A program made the translations under genes and the position numbers. DNA of 64,000 nt from Labyrinthula sp. Ha (taxonomy: Eukaryota > Sar > Bigyra > Labyrinthulida > Labyrinthulaceae). The notes under the pieces were generated by a model. The model did not search any database. It was not told the DNA's origin and was given only the letters and a program-made list of their open reading frames with translations. The stretch spans positions 930,001-994,000 of the forward strand of contig JAALGZ010000013.1 in assembly GCA_015227615.1 (NCBI GenBank). Direction: 5' to 3'. Below, piece by piece: positions 25,801-35,445 of this stretch (position 1 is its first letter; each line of letters starts with the position of its first letter).

Positions 25801-26341
25801 TAGTATTCAGGAAGCAGTAAAAGAGGAGAATATTTCTAAATGGCTGAATCTTACTGACAAAATGGAGGTATACTCTTCGGAAGAGTTTGATCCACTTGAT
25901 GCTGTTTTGCTTCTACTTAGAGAGTTTTCTCTATTTCATCTAGAAGAATTTAGTGGATTGAAAACAAAGTTTGTCTCACTTTTCAAAAGTGTTTCAAATT
26001 TAGTACTGAATCTTTGTGATGAACTTGATGACCAACTGGAGAAACACGAAACTATTCCGCTAGACACTTTCTTGCAAGCGTGTGATTTCATTTTTGAAAC
26101 AGGGGTCTTAATGCCTGATGTCCACAATGTTATAGAGGAGTATTCGTCTTTTTCGAGTAATACCGCTGAGGGAGTTAAATCCGCTCAACTATCTCAACAA
26201 CCTGAGCATCCATTTACACTCCCTAAACCATCTGAAGAGTTAAAAAAATGCTTTGATGTTGAGCTCTTGGATATTATAGATTGCTACCCCAGGAGTCGAA
26301 TAGATGACCGAGACAGCTTAAATGGCTGGATTACAGATTAA
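22814..26341 (+). CDS. Large helical protein of unknown function (1175 aa)
   Basis: One uninterrupted frame starts at an ATG and ends at TAA, with base use typical of a real gene and no intron needed. I do not recognise the family. The protein is rich in leucine, serine, lysine and glutamate, with repeated amphipathic helix-like segments along its whole length, as in HEAT/ARM-type scaffolds. There is no signal peptide, no clear membrane segment and no enzyme motif. The N-terminus is basic (MLRNRRRL). The C-terminal 100 residues are more acidic and serine-rich and look disordered. Large helical proteins of this kind include ribosome-assembly, nuclear-transport and DNA-repair scaffolds, but nothing in the sequence selects one of these. 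A MITE sits just upstream. The next gene, PFK, is convergent, with about 200 bp between the stops. Confidence 0.85.
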   Translation: MLRNRRRLTITEVNESSPSRLKRLLHNQSGWERTELLLGLIKFCFSRSLETEKKIQIINIVKTSDAALECIKMLSFVDLRHFITQMYVKFQTRITRVVLPLEEEKQILLELMSLFGALSKRLLKQSTEENFMSTAVEVLRHLSCFLLAPYLLLPSAKQLKKVLFHLSTHQDRISKKIRHEIDSLCYRFYVSVRSFTATFTLGYMCEFMATFLPLYNVLALLSLEGQQYLDLCFIVLIKQKKNNENLIYLLLQPKRFPMSAELYSIVYRIFTSWKNDKSLTKVLGDRESIYSNISSDSFKAQLWVLLLRLKLDNCQTSKQFEQLENNLNELTKFIFLNKNNEVFLGIVLNSLEESTESICICLPFLIWTDKADPFFRRQETEYTCETGAFISETSSIKYLSSFSNANKTRQEQLTVFFSLYSCNFVEETKLFLYTIQQKILSRGCLKDEKTSILQGLLNFFSTDNLKLSIFGLKVQCLVSKLFLNITETPPLYRILRKLFLSLSTPQVSHIFYVFLHIQKERKDYIPISRLLFFGGNLDFYRRTWVLAQFYREQILKLESMNVHNIPDTEFIERDILNAAETLNEIVNSIVKSHPIFPFLVIQLYKILSARVGFCMEGSISGLASHLDTYVLAFPKWSNQIISPLVKILRVEYFFNVTESPVPIGIYKMYYKLSSLLVESKGCHRSKEEICVLSNAGCISFLNNLPGNFRLGVVLIKRLLLHFRDTRKVELVILLLSKLLKKNCLRRKGYIYQLFLTAECLIESETLPSPKNVYFVVPACSVQLMISQLIFILADLTEAGEGCTTSFKTVACSLLTTIHLLCNYADVSADLEISTEPISELLLRLLLRKDILALGTLKQMKPVFSSLMKGCLELVSGTVVTQLFMEIPCYSEMKGFLPGLLEPQLGFVLDILLCRMKNLELREFKHSLWKTLIFKASYALRKGATCPNASNYIETFIFCLFDICENALVTLEENRPHILWRTDDLGLLDRGKKVWLTSIQEAVKEENISKWLNLTDKMEVYSSEEFDPLDAVLLLLREFSLFHLEEFSGLKTKFVSLFKSVSNLVLNLCDELDDQLEKHETIPLDTFLQACDFIFETGVLMPDVHNVIEEYSSFSSNTAEGVKSAQLSQQPEHPFTLPKPSEELKKCFDVELLDIIDCYPRSRIDDRDSLNGWITD

Positions 26342-26540
26342 TAGGTGAGTTCTGCGAGCTGAAAGCTTTTTCTAAACAATACACTTAGTGCACAGCAATA
26401 TCAGAGAACTTGCATCAACATTGGAATGACGTAGATTTGTACGAAATATATGTTTTGTGATATATTGTGTTAAGATGAACTAATTAGGAATTGAAACTAA
26501 AAAGCATTTGCTCTACCTATGATCAAAATATACCACATGT

Positions 26541-28038
26541 CTATAGAATTAATTTTGGCTGTACAGATTTATTTCGCTGCACTACACCATCATTATGTCT
26601 AGGTTGGCCTGTAACAGAAAGAACTCTTTCGTAAGTTCTCCCGTGAACATCTATTTGACGTGGACTATACTTAACTAGTGCATCCATAGGCAAGTAGCAA
26701 GTTCTATTATTACATAATCCAACACAGAATCCAGTATATCCTGCCATAGTTCCGTGGACAACATTTTGCGACAACAATAAACAAAACAAAGCATCTGACG
26801 CATTAGCCCGAACTGATCTAATCATGTAACTTGGATCTACATACTTGACCGTACAATCGATACCTTTGGATTCAAAGTGTTCCCTAATCTTGAGCTTCAA
26901 CCAGTACCCAATGGCAGGAAGTTTTCTATTACCACCTGCGTCAACTTCTGCATCTTTGCCTAAGATCTCTTCCCCAGCTCCTTCCGCAACTATTACAACC
27001 GCATGACCCTTGGATTCAACCTTCTGCACTAGATGATCAAGAATATTGTTTTCTCCATCTACGACAACAGGGACTTCTGGTATCAAGCATAAATCACAAT
27101 CTCCTGACGCCAAACAAGCATGGGCCGCAATATAACCTGCATGTCTTCCCATCAGTTTTACCACTCCAATACCATTAGGAACACATTTTGCTTCAGTCTT
27201 TGCACTGTCAATGGCATGCAGCGCCTCTGTCACTGCAGTGTTGAATCCAAAAGACCGATCCAAAAGGTCAATGTCATTATCTATAGTTTTCGGAACACCA
27301 GCTACGGACAAAACATATTCTATAAGTAATAAGTATGAATCAATTACCTGAAGTTGGATTAGCGAGCGCTTGGTCTAAAGCGTACTTAGCAAGTTTTTGA
27401 GCCCCTCTCATTGTACCGTCGCCTCCAATGAGATAAATCTGATTTACACCCAGTTCTTTGAGCTTATTGAAAATTCTCTTTGCATCAAACCCACCTCTTG
27501 AAGAGGATAAAATCGTACCACCTTTGTGTTGAATGTCATCAACTATTTGCGTATCCAGGACTAAAGGATCTCGCGTATAAATTCCACCATAACCTCCAAG
27601 AAAGCCATACACTTTTTTCACATCATACATGTCAATTAAAGTTCGTACTACATCTCTAATGACGTTATTTAGCCCAGGGCAGAGACCACCACATGTTACG
27701 ATTCCAGCGATTACCTTTTTGGGATTGAAGAACAATTTTTCTCTAGGTCCAGCTCTGGTAAACGACGAGCAACTTTCTGGGGTGTTGTTATGTCTAATAA
27801 TATCAGAAAGAATAACCTCATCAGGCTTTACGAAGCGAGAGTATCCTCCTGTTACTGTGTTGGGTTTTCCAGTGACTCGTTTTTGTTGATTTTGAAGTTT
27901 TCTGTTCCTGTTTGGAAGGAGTTCGGGGAGAAAACATAGTTTAAGACGAGAAATTTCATTAATTACGATTGGCAAAGGCTCTACTGAGTTTTTTTCCGCC
28001 AAAGCAGGTGATCTTTTGGTCCATTCGTGGTTTTCCAT
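26541..28038 (-). CDS. Plant-type ATP-dependent 6-phosphofructokinase, one 28-nt intron
   Basis: This enzyme phosphorylates fructose 6-phosphate to fructose 1,6-bisphosphate in cytosolic glycolysis. The coding exons are 28038-27348 and 27319-26541, giving 489 aa. The intron 27320-27347 (GT...AG) is only 28 nt, and using it restores the conserved strand before PKTIDND. Key motifs: GGLCPGLN in the first nucleotide loop, IGGDGT (about residues 204-209), PKTIDND (240-246) and MGR (287-289). Glycine after GGD marks ATP use; pyrophosphate enzymes usually have GGDD. PKTIDND and the overall wording place it with the plant, algal and protist group, not the bacterial or animal PFKs. A 70-80-residue N-terminal extension is basic and lacks a clear targeting peptide. 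A longer 46-nt intron with an alternative acceptor is possible but would delete a core strand. Confidence 0.93.
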
Positions 28039-30300
28039 AAGTAGGTATCTTGCGTAGCCTTTTGCCTTTGTTTATTCAACTGCTGTTATTTAATTGGCTT
28101 AACTAACCAATCAAGTGTCTCTATTCTTGGTAGAAGATTCCTTTTCTTTGGATATATCTGCCCAACCAAGTTCTTAGCAAAATGATTCCGATTCTATAGT
28201 TTTATAATAGATTCGCCTCACGTATTTCGACGAATATGCCTAAAAGAAGAAGCAACAAGTTTATCATAGTGTAGAGATAGATTTTCTCAATGAAACTAAA
28301 ATACTCTAAGATGATATTTATGCACTATTATAGTATTGTCATTTGTTTTCTTGGTTATGAGAGATATTTGGATATATGTTGGGCTTTCATAACGGAATCT
28401 TTAAATAGGAATGGATTAGTCGGGTTGAACTCTTTCATGAAAGACAGCTTCTCCGCAATTAAAGCCTAGAGAAAGCCTCAGGACATTAATGTAGTTTCTT
28501 GGAAGTAAAATGGCTACACACTGAAAAGGAGAACTGTTTTTTCCTGTGAAACAGACTTATGACTATTTTAGCTTTATTAGAAACAACAGTGATAATAAGA
28601 ATGAAAAGATTCTTTGGCGTATAAATTATCTTATATTATGGCTGCAACCGATATGGCATAGGGCCATGTAGCTGTTCTTGTTCTTTATCAAATCAGTTGC
28701 GATATGTTATTTAGTATTAAGAAACGAGAGAAAAGTTATAAATAAACGACAATAGGCCAAAACGACGTATGGTTCTGTCTACGATAAATTGGCAAATTTC
28801 TGCATTAAAAAAAATTGAGACCCATAGCAAAGGGTGAACCTTGCTTTATGGTCAGTTCGTTTTCAAGGCTCATTGCACCACCATAAATGCCTGGTTTTTA
28901 ACTGAAAGCTAGAGTTCTAATACCTTATCATTATAACTTGTATTTTACTGATTGCTTACTAGGCTTTTTTGTATTATTTCAAGTTCTGGTGGCATTTATA
29001 TGCAATTTAAAGATCCATAGCATAATTTATCCATAATAATTCGATCCCCATGCACCGTGGCTTTATATTATTGAGTTGGAAAGCTCTAGGCACATGACAT
29101 TAAGTATCAACTATAGAATATACCTTGGTCAAATCAGGAAACAAAGACCAATCGCTCAAATTTACGATTTTGGAGTCAATACTGTTCAGTAGCTCGAAGT
29201 GATACCAAGCCACTAAGGAGCTCACCTAGTCCCCTAGGAAAAATATGGAGAGAGTTGTACTGTTTCTAGGAAGTTTAGCACAAATTTCTACGATCAGGTC
29301 TCTAAAAATATAAATCTGAACATATGATACCCCAGTTATTTCTGTGTAAGAGGTTAATAGCACTGGGTAGTTTGTACTCGAAAGACTAGAACCACTACTC
29401 TACACTGCCATGTATTCAAGGTTATTAAAAGAACACGGAAAAAGTTGCTATCATATACCATTCTCAGGTAAGAAAACATAACCATGATGATCAAACAAAT
29501 GAAAATTCTTCTAGCAACCCCTGATAAGGTACTATGACTAGGGATTCGATTTGACTTATTGGTAATCTATCCATTGAAATATTACCCGTATTTTTCTTAT
29601 TGAGTGATTCTGTTAATTCCCCTACCACTCTTAATGATTATTCAACATCAATAATAAGTTAGGCCACACGACCTTGGCCCAAATTATCAAGAAAATCTGA
29701 TATTATTTTTGCCCCTTATGAAAGCATACAAAGAATAGGTCACATGGTCTAAATGTCTTCAACATTCGCATTATTCTCGAGTTATATGATCTTTTTATGT
29801 GGGTCTTCACACAGTGCAAGGACGAAATAAGCATTCTATAGCCATTTGGTCCGAGGTCGTTTGACTCAAATTATTATTGAAAATCAGTTTATAATCTGAA
29901 TTAAATCAGAATCATTTGATAAAAACCAAAATCCCAATTGTTTTGTTTATTATCAGAATCAAAATAATTATCAAATGATTATTGATAACTATTATCAACG
30001 ATGAAACCTAATTATGATGCCCAACAAACAACAGAGATGGTCAAGAAACAGGTGTACCTGACTCTTTAGCATAGTCTATAGTGATAGTGACCTAAATGAT
30101 AGAAAAACCCATATTGGTATCAATATCTCGTCTATTGTGGTATTAAGCGAATTAAGCAGTACCTTGGTTATTAATCATCAGTATCTATTCGAGAGTCTAA
30201 GAAATATTTAGCTCAGAAAATCACATTTGTATCAAAGTGTTATCATTAATTTTCCATTTTATAGTCAAAAAGCTTGATCCCAGTCGAATTATTAGCGAAT
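28039..30300. other. Non-coding stretch with one inverted repeat
   Basis: No gene recognised. A perfect 13-bp inverted repeat occurs at 29910-29922 (AATCATTTGATAA) and 29968-29980, with 45 bp between the arms. The DNA around it is rich in TGATTCTGAT-like words. It could be an old MITE or simply a hairpin. Confidence 0.4.
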
Positions 30301-30304
30301 AATC

Positions 30305-30464
30305 TCCGGTGGCCTCCATGGCAAAAAAACGTCCTGGGAGGTTGGTTTGGTGGGTTCAAGTCCCACACGACGCAAGAAAGGGCTTCGGGTCAGTTATGTC
30401 TTCCTTGTAAGACCAAAGGGTTTCCAACCTCCAAGTAGGCCCCCCAAAAATTTCCGGTGGCCTC
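30305..30464 (+). repeat. Candidate tRNA-derived SINE
   Basis: A perfect RNA polymerase III B box, GGTTCAAGTCC, lies at 30353-30363. It sits inside a full T-arm (GTGGG, 7-base loop, CCCAC), and an A-box-like TGGC stretch lies about 34 bp upstream. The unit is bracketed by the 12-bp direct repeat TCCGGTGGCCTC at 30305-30316 and 30453-30464, which may be a target duplication. The rest does not fold as a functional tRNA. The tail after the B box is pyrimidine- and G-rich and not A-rich. I cannot tell from one copy whether it is a family. Confidence 0.45.
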
Positions 30465-30480
30465 TTTCATAGGGTTTGTA

Positions 30481-33434
30481 ATCTTATTAAGAAAAAAATA
30501 CCAAGGGCTGTGGAATAGATAAAAATCCCTTTAAAAATAACAAATTTACACCAGTCAATAGAAAATAAAATCTTTTATTAAAACTTTCAAATTGTTTTAG
30601 CACGTTGTTTACTCTATTTTAACTTTTACATAGTTCTTTAAAGAGTTTTCCAATTTTCGAAAGGGGTAAGTATTTCTCAACAAGCCAGGGAAATGTTAGT
30701 TTCTGGGTGTTGGAACATCTCATTTGAGGAAAGTTAATTATGTTTCGATTCTAAATACAAAAATTTTATGTTTTTTCAACTTCTTTGTTTGTCCTATGAG
30801 TGGTGTATTATTGTGATCACTATTAAGACTCCTTAGAACACTGTGTTTTGACCTAGATTATTGACTCAAATATGCTTCGAAGAAAGAAAATCATGTCTTC
30901 TTGTTCAAGTCACTTGATAGTCCTAGATCTTTCTAATTTTAAACCAATCATATTTATTTCCCATGACGCTTCGTAAAGTATATCATTTACACGAATAGGA
31001 TTTTATGACTCCGGAGTCAGATACTCCTAAATTTCATTGGCCGAATTTTTAATTGCCCAAAATTATTTTTTGTAAAAAACAAACCAACAAAATCAAGATA
31101 AAAATTTGAAATAATGACAGCTCCATAATAAAAGACATGACAGGACAAAGCTAGGACCCAGAAAACACCATATTTTCAAAGATTGAACAAGATTGAACAA
31201 GATGTTACAAGATTTGGTGCTGCTCGGACAAATCCTCTATTTTCAACACTCTAAGGTAAATGTCAAGGTCCAGGATTTTTGGAAAGAAAGGGATGAGGCT
31301 CAAGGATGCATAATTCAAGAAAAAAAGAAAGCTAGTTTGGATAAAAAAAACTTGCATCTAGATTAGATTACGAATCCACTTAATTTTTAAATTTTAATTT
31401 TAACAAAAAATCTAAATCTTCTGAATTTCAGTTTTCAAAATTATTTGTCTTAAACTTCTATTTATGTCACTTCATATATTTACCTATGAACATCTACACA
31501 TATTTTCAAATTTCTGTATTCAAGCTATGGAAAAAGATTTATATCCATCCTCATCTTCATCGAGGGGCGAGCCATGGGGGCCATTTTTAAAGACGCGGGG
31601 ACCATGAAAGGTTTCCAATTACGCAAGGGTCAGACAACTTCACATTTTATTGTTTCTTAACTATTAATATTTATTTGTTATCTTCTGGTACACGTCACTT
31701 TATTCCCAGCCCGCTCTCTTTTCTGTCTAAGTATTGGAAATTATTGTTCTGCGCATCGATTATTCAGACGAAGTATGATTAAAAAAAAAATTAGGGAAAT
31801 CGATCTGACCAATGAGATCGCGAGGAGTATTTAACTCCGGAGTCAAAAAGTCCGAGCCCTCATTTACATGAATAAATTCCTGGAACAAATTCACCGGGTA
31901 ATAATTTTGTGAGTGCCACTTCTGCTACTTTTATTACCAAGGCTGTGAAAAGCAGCATACCCAGAACAAGGATCGTAAAATTAGCAAACCCATAAGGAGT
32001 ATCAAGGAAAAATTATAATCAATTTATCGGAGGGATAGACAAAAACAGTTTGTGTCAGATTGGGAGTAAATTAAACTTAGGCTCACTCTATGCATGTAAG
32101 TCCTTAACACGTTTCATGATATCTAGATTTCCAAGAGCAAAATAAATAGTTTCTTTTGGTCCAGTTGTTATCACCAAAACATTTTTTTCGTTGGTAGAAT
32201 AATAGTTTCAGTAACATTACCTCCAAGTCTATGAAACCTAAGAAATTTGAGTTATAAAATTGGATGGCATAGCTCTAACATGATGATACAGAATATCCTA
32301 AAGCGAGTTTTATCGAAGCTAATGAACAGCTATGGTTTTTCAACTGTAACTTAGCTCATCTTGTCTTAAAAAATGAAGAACTGAGGACTTAACAAAGAGT
32401 TTTAAGTAATTTATGTCCTCCTTGTAACATAATTGAGTTATTAGTGTCCGAGTAGGGACCTTATAAGAAGGGGACTGGCAACAATTTACATGGAGCAGCT
32501 TGAATCATATCCTTTCGTATATTATTGACCTTAACTTTCCGTTCACAGACGCACATGGAACCAACACTATTTTCATAGAATATCATATATTTTGCCACAA
32601 ATGTGGAGCCAGAGTGTTCCCATTTACTTTACACCGGCGTTATCGAATATATTTACCCCATTCTGCTGCCACTTTAGCAATTCTAATTAATTGTAGTCTT
32701 GGTCTTAGACTTTTCGGACTTGATCCTGCTCCAAAAGCTTTTCTTGGGTTTCCCTTACGACACTGACTTCTTTCCGTAAAAATATTTTCATATATTTTTT
32801 TTTACCCATTGCAACCGACTCCAAATCAATTTGGCTCTTTAGGGAATGAATCTTGTTTAGGTATTTCATTATGTTACGGAATTACCCAGCTGCAAAGGCT
32901 GGGAAACTAGGAAATATATAGACACTCGAAAATTGGTGTCCAAAGAATCCATAATCTTAAATTCTAGGTGGATATCGGAATTGAGTAATACTGCCTACAA
33001 GAGCTAAGAGTGGTTCCCCTTTTGAAGTTCTTACTTTAGGAGCTAGGATTATGGATGTCCAAATAAAACTAGGGACATCAAAGTTATGTCATCACGAGAA
33101 ATCTTCTCGAATGATGGGAGGAAACTTTTGTATTTTATATTATGGAAACAACACTTTTCTTTTCCTCTCAGTCTTAAGCCAAGTTCAACAACAGTAAATA
33201 TCCATTAACTAAGAATCTTGAATCTAGATATTTCCATCGTCACCCCTAGTTAGGATCGTAAGAAAATGCCATGCCATCATATCATACTAGAACAAGACAC
33301 TTAAACGTTAACAAAATTGAAGACAAAGGATTCAACAGGAAAAAGGAATCTATAAATATCTAACAACCTATATATATATATATTCCTAAAAACAGTATTC
33401 TGTGAAACATAAGTTAAGAAAGGTTGTGTAAGCG
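30481..33434. other. Non-coding stretch, nothing firm
   Basis: No conserved gene or RNA. A frame of 88 codons at 32500-32766 has a CHKCGARV motif, but its codon pattern and lack of support upstream suggest chance. A slightly GC-richer patch lies at 31560-31620. Confidence 0.4.
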
Positions 33435-34955
33435 CTAAGCAGTGGTGGAAATAAAATGGCGAATAGTTCTTGTAGTAGGTTTCTTCTGCTGAATTCCAGA
33501 GACTGCGTTGATTAGGCAATACACCATAAGAAGCCTCGGTATATAGATTCCAAACTGGTATACACTCATCAAACAAAATTCAACAGGAATAGAATCTTCT
33601 TCTTTATCATAGAAATACATATGATTTCTCAGAAGCCCAGAGAAAACGGGGATGACTGGGTATATGCATACATAGCGAAAAAGCCACTTGCTCAGATGAG
33701 CAACTAAGCGCCAAGTCTTGAAAGAAAATAAATCTGTATGAATATCTTGTTGTTCAAGGTATGTTTCGAACCCAAATCCAGTTAACCTTGTACAGCGTGA
33801 CAGCTCTGTTTTTAAGGATTCCTTTGGTGTAGTGTCTTGAAAGGCTTCAATTACTTTAGACAAAAAAACTTTATTGGAGAAGCAGAAAACCAGGCAAACA
33901 ACAATATCTGTAAGAAGGAATGAAATAGGAATAACAGCAAAAAAAGCACCCGGGCGTTGTAAGAAGTATTGAGTTACGAGAAAGCTGATTATGGTGTAAC
34001 CGTAGCAAAAATAGTAAGCAGACCCCTTAAAGAAATCATCATCACAATAACGAAAAAATACCCTCAAATAACCAAAATCATAGAAATTTGTATTAGCAAA
34101 ACATATTTTGGCTGAATAAAACCAATAATAAGCACAGAGTAAAGTCCCAAAGAAAAATAAAGCAGCTTCAATACCCTGAAATAGAAACGACAAGTTGAGT
34201 TTGTACCTTCCTTCTGTTAGCCAAAAATATGTATTGAAAGGAGAGACGTTTAATAGAAAAGAAAGTGCCATAAAAATGTTTTGATAAAAATAAAACTTTA
34301 GAAGGAAGATTCTTGGAGCTGTCCCTCTTGTAATTTTTGTTTTTCTTAAGGAGTTTCTTGCGGTGTAAATGTTCAAAAGTGTGACAGGGATGATACACCA
34401 GGATACTCCCATATCAATTACCTCATAGCAGAACTTAAACTCGTTTTCATCATCACATCCATCAATTTCAACAATAACAAAAGCCTCATCGGAATCCTTC
34501 ATTTCTTGATAAACATCTTCCCTGAACTCAAGACTTGTGTCTAGGAATGGGACAGTTCCATCACCGATTGGATATCCAAAATGGTTTACATACATATTTG
34601 ATCCTGCTGGTCTTTTACCTGTATTTACGACTGCAACAGCGCCAAGGTGTTCAAGATTCTTATATGATCTTTCAGGATAGCAATGGAGGGTTTCTATCGA
34701 ATCAGTGAATACTATAAGTCCAGTAAGATCTGTCTTGATGGAGCTTCTCTTGCAGGGATCCTCATTTCGACCAAGAATTATGGCGCTCGTCGATAATACA
34801 CATTCAGAGGAGAAAGTTCCTATTAACTCAGAGAATCGAGTTGTTCTATATGGTCCAAGTGTAGCGTTTTCAGTAGGAAAGGTTACTGTAATTTCACCGT
34901 GTATTAAGAAGAGGTGAAAGCAAAACAGTGCTAGTAGGTTTAGTGTGTATTTCAT
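33435..34955 (-). CDS. Predicted secreted-ectodomain multi-pass membrane protein, 7TM-like (506 aa)
   Basis: The protein begins with a clear signal peptide (hydrophobic residues 5-19, cut near HGE). A cysteine-bearing lumenal or extracellular domain of about 160 residues follows. It has a segment resembling a protease-associated (PA) fold: GLIVFTDS, then NLEHLGAVAVVNT, and a later DGTVPFLD stretch. Beyond about residue 180 come roughly seven hydrophobic segments separated by short polar loops. This layout (signal peptide, PA-like domain, 7TM) occurs in sorting-receptor or GPCR-like proteins of protists, but I do not recognise the exact family. The C-terminus is short and basic. It likely sits in the endomembrane system or plasma membrane. 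Single exon with an ATG start. The MITE at 35172 lies about 220 bp upstream. Confidence 0.8.
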   Translation of the reverse strand: MKYTLNLLALFCFHLFLIHGEITVTFPTENATLGPYRTTRFSELIGTFSSECVLSTSAIILGRNEDPCKRSSIKTDLTGLIVFTDSIETLHCYPERSYKNLEHLGAVAVVNTGKRPAGSNMYVNHFGYPIGDGTVPFLDTSLEFREDVYQEMKDSDEAFVIVEIDGCDDENEFKFCYEVIDMGVSWCIIPVTLLNIYTARNSLRKTKITRGTAPRIFLLKFYFYQNIFMALSFLLNVSPFNTYFWLTEGRYKLNLSFLFQGIEAALFFFGTLLCAYYWFYSAKICFANTNFYDFGYLRVFFRYCDDDFFKGSAYYFCYGYTIISFLVTQYFLQRPGAFFAVIPISFLLTDIVVCLVFCFSNKVFLSKVIEAFQDTTPKESLKTELSRCTRLTGFGFETYLEQQDIHTDLFSFKTWRLVAHLSKWLFRYVCIYPVIPVFSGLLRNHMYFYDKEEDSIPVEFCLMSVYQFGIYIPRLLMVYCLINAVSGIQQKKPTTRTIRHFISTTA

Positions 34956-35171
34956 GACTTGGTTTAGTTTATATTTATTTTGAAAAGAGAACTTCTCAAC
35001 TTCTGACCTTACATTCTGAGCTAGATCTGTAGTTCTGTGTGCAGGAAAACGCAGAAGTTAGTATTTACTAGTTTTCCCGTACGGAACAATGGTCGAAATT
35101 ACGGGACTCCTATGTAAGTTTCTTAGGAGTTCCCGGTTGATAAGTATTCCATATGTGTAATGTCTTATCAT

Positions 35172-35310
35172 TAGGGTTTCTTAACAAAACGGTATGACCG
35201 TTAGTTAACGGTAACGATTTTGTTAACTCTGCTTAGCGTCATTACCGCTAAGCAAAATTTGGGTGTTTTTTTTTACCGTTAGTTACCGTTTATACCGTTA
35301 AGAAATTCCA
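35172..35310. repeat. hAT-type MITE with 8-bp target site duplication
   Basis: A 139-bp element is flanked by the perfect direct repeat CTTATCAT (35164-35171 and 35311-35318). Its ends are inverted repeats: TAGGGTTTCTTAAC on the left, and the right end reads TGGAATTTCTTAAC on the other strand. Further inverted TTAACGGTAA-type words lie inside. An 8-bp duplication with ends of this type is the signature of the hAT superfamily. It has no coding capacity. Further TTAACGG-type words continue to about 35440 and may be a second, decayed copy. Confidence 0.75.
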
Positions 35311-35339
35311 CTTATCATGCTTAACGGTAACTATTTGGT

Positions 35340-35445
35340 TTGAGATTTTATAAATCTAGTTTAACGTTATTCCACTAAGGAAACTTTTAACGGATCTTGA
35401 AATAACGGTTATAACGGTGAGCAAGATAATTCCGTTAATTTCTTG
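35340..35445. repeat. Possible decayed second copy of the MITE family
   Basis: The words TTAACGTTATTCC, ATAACGGTTATAACGGTGAGCAA (about 35402-35424) and TTCCGTTAATTTCTTG echo the core and end of the element at 35172. Ends and target duplication are not resolvable. Confidence 0.35.

Noticed and set aside
30317-30380. A functional tRNA at the B-box site near 30353
   Set aside because: Only the T-arm pairs; there is no acceptor stem, D arm or anticodon arm. Considered SINE-like instead.
32500-32766. 88-codon frame with a CHKCGARV motif
   Set aside because: Only one CxxC, no ongoing coding signal, no homologous wording; probably chance.
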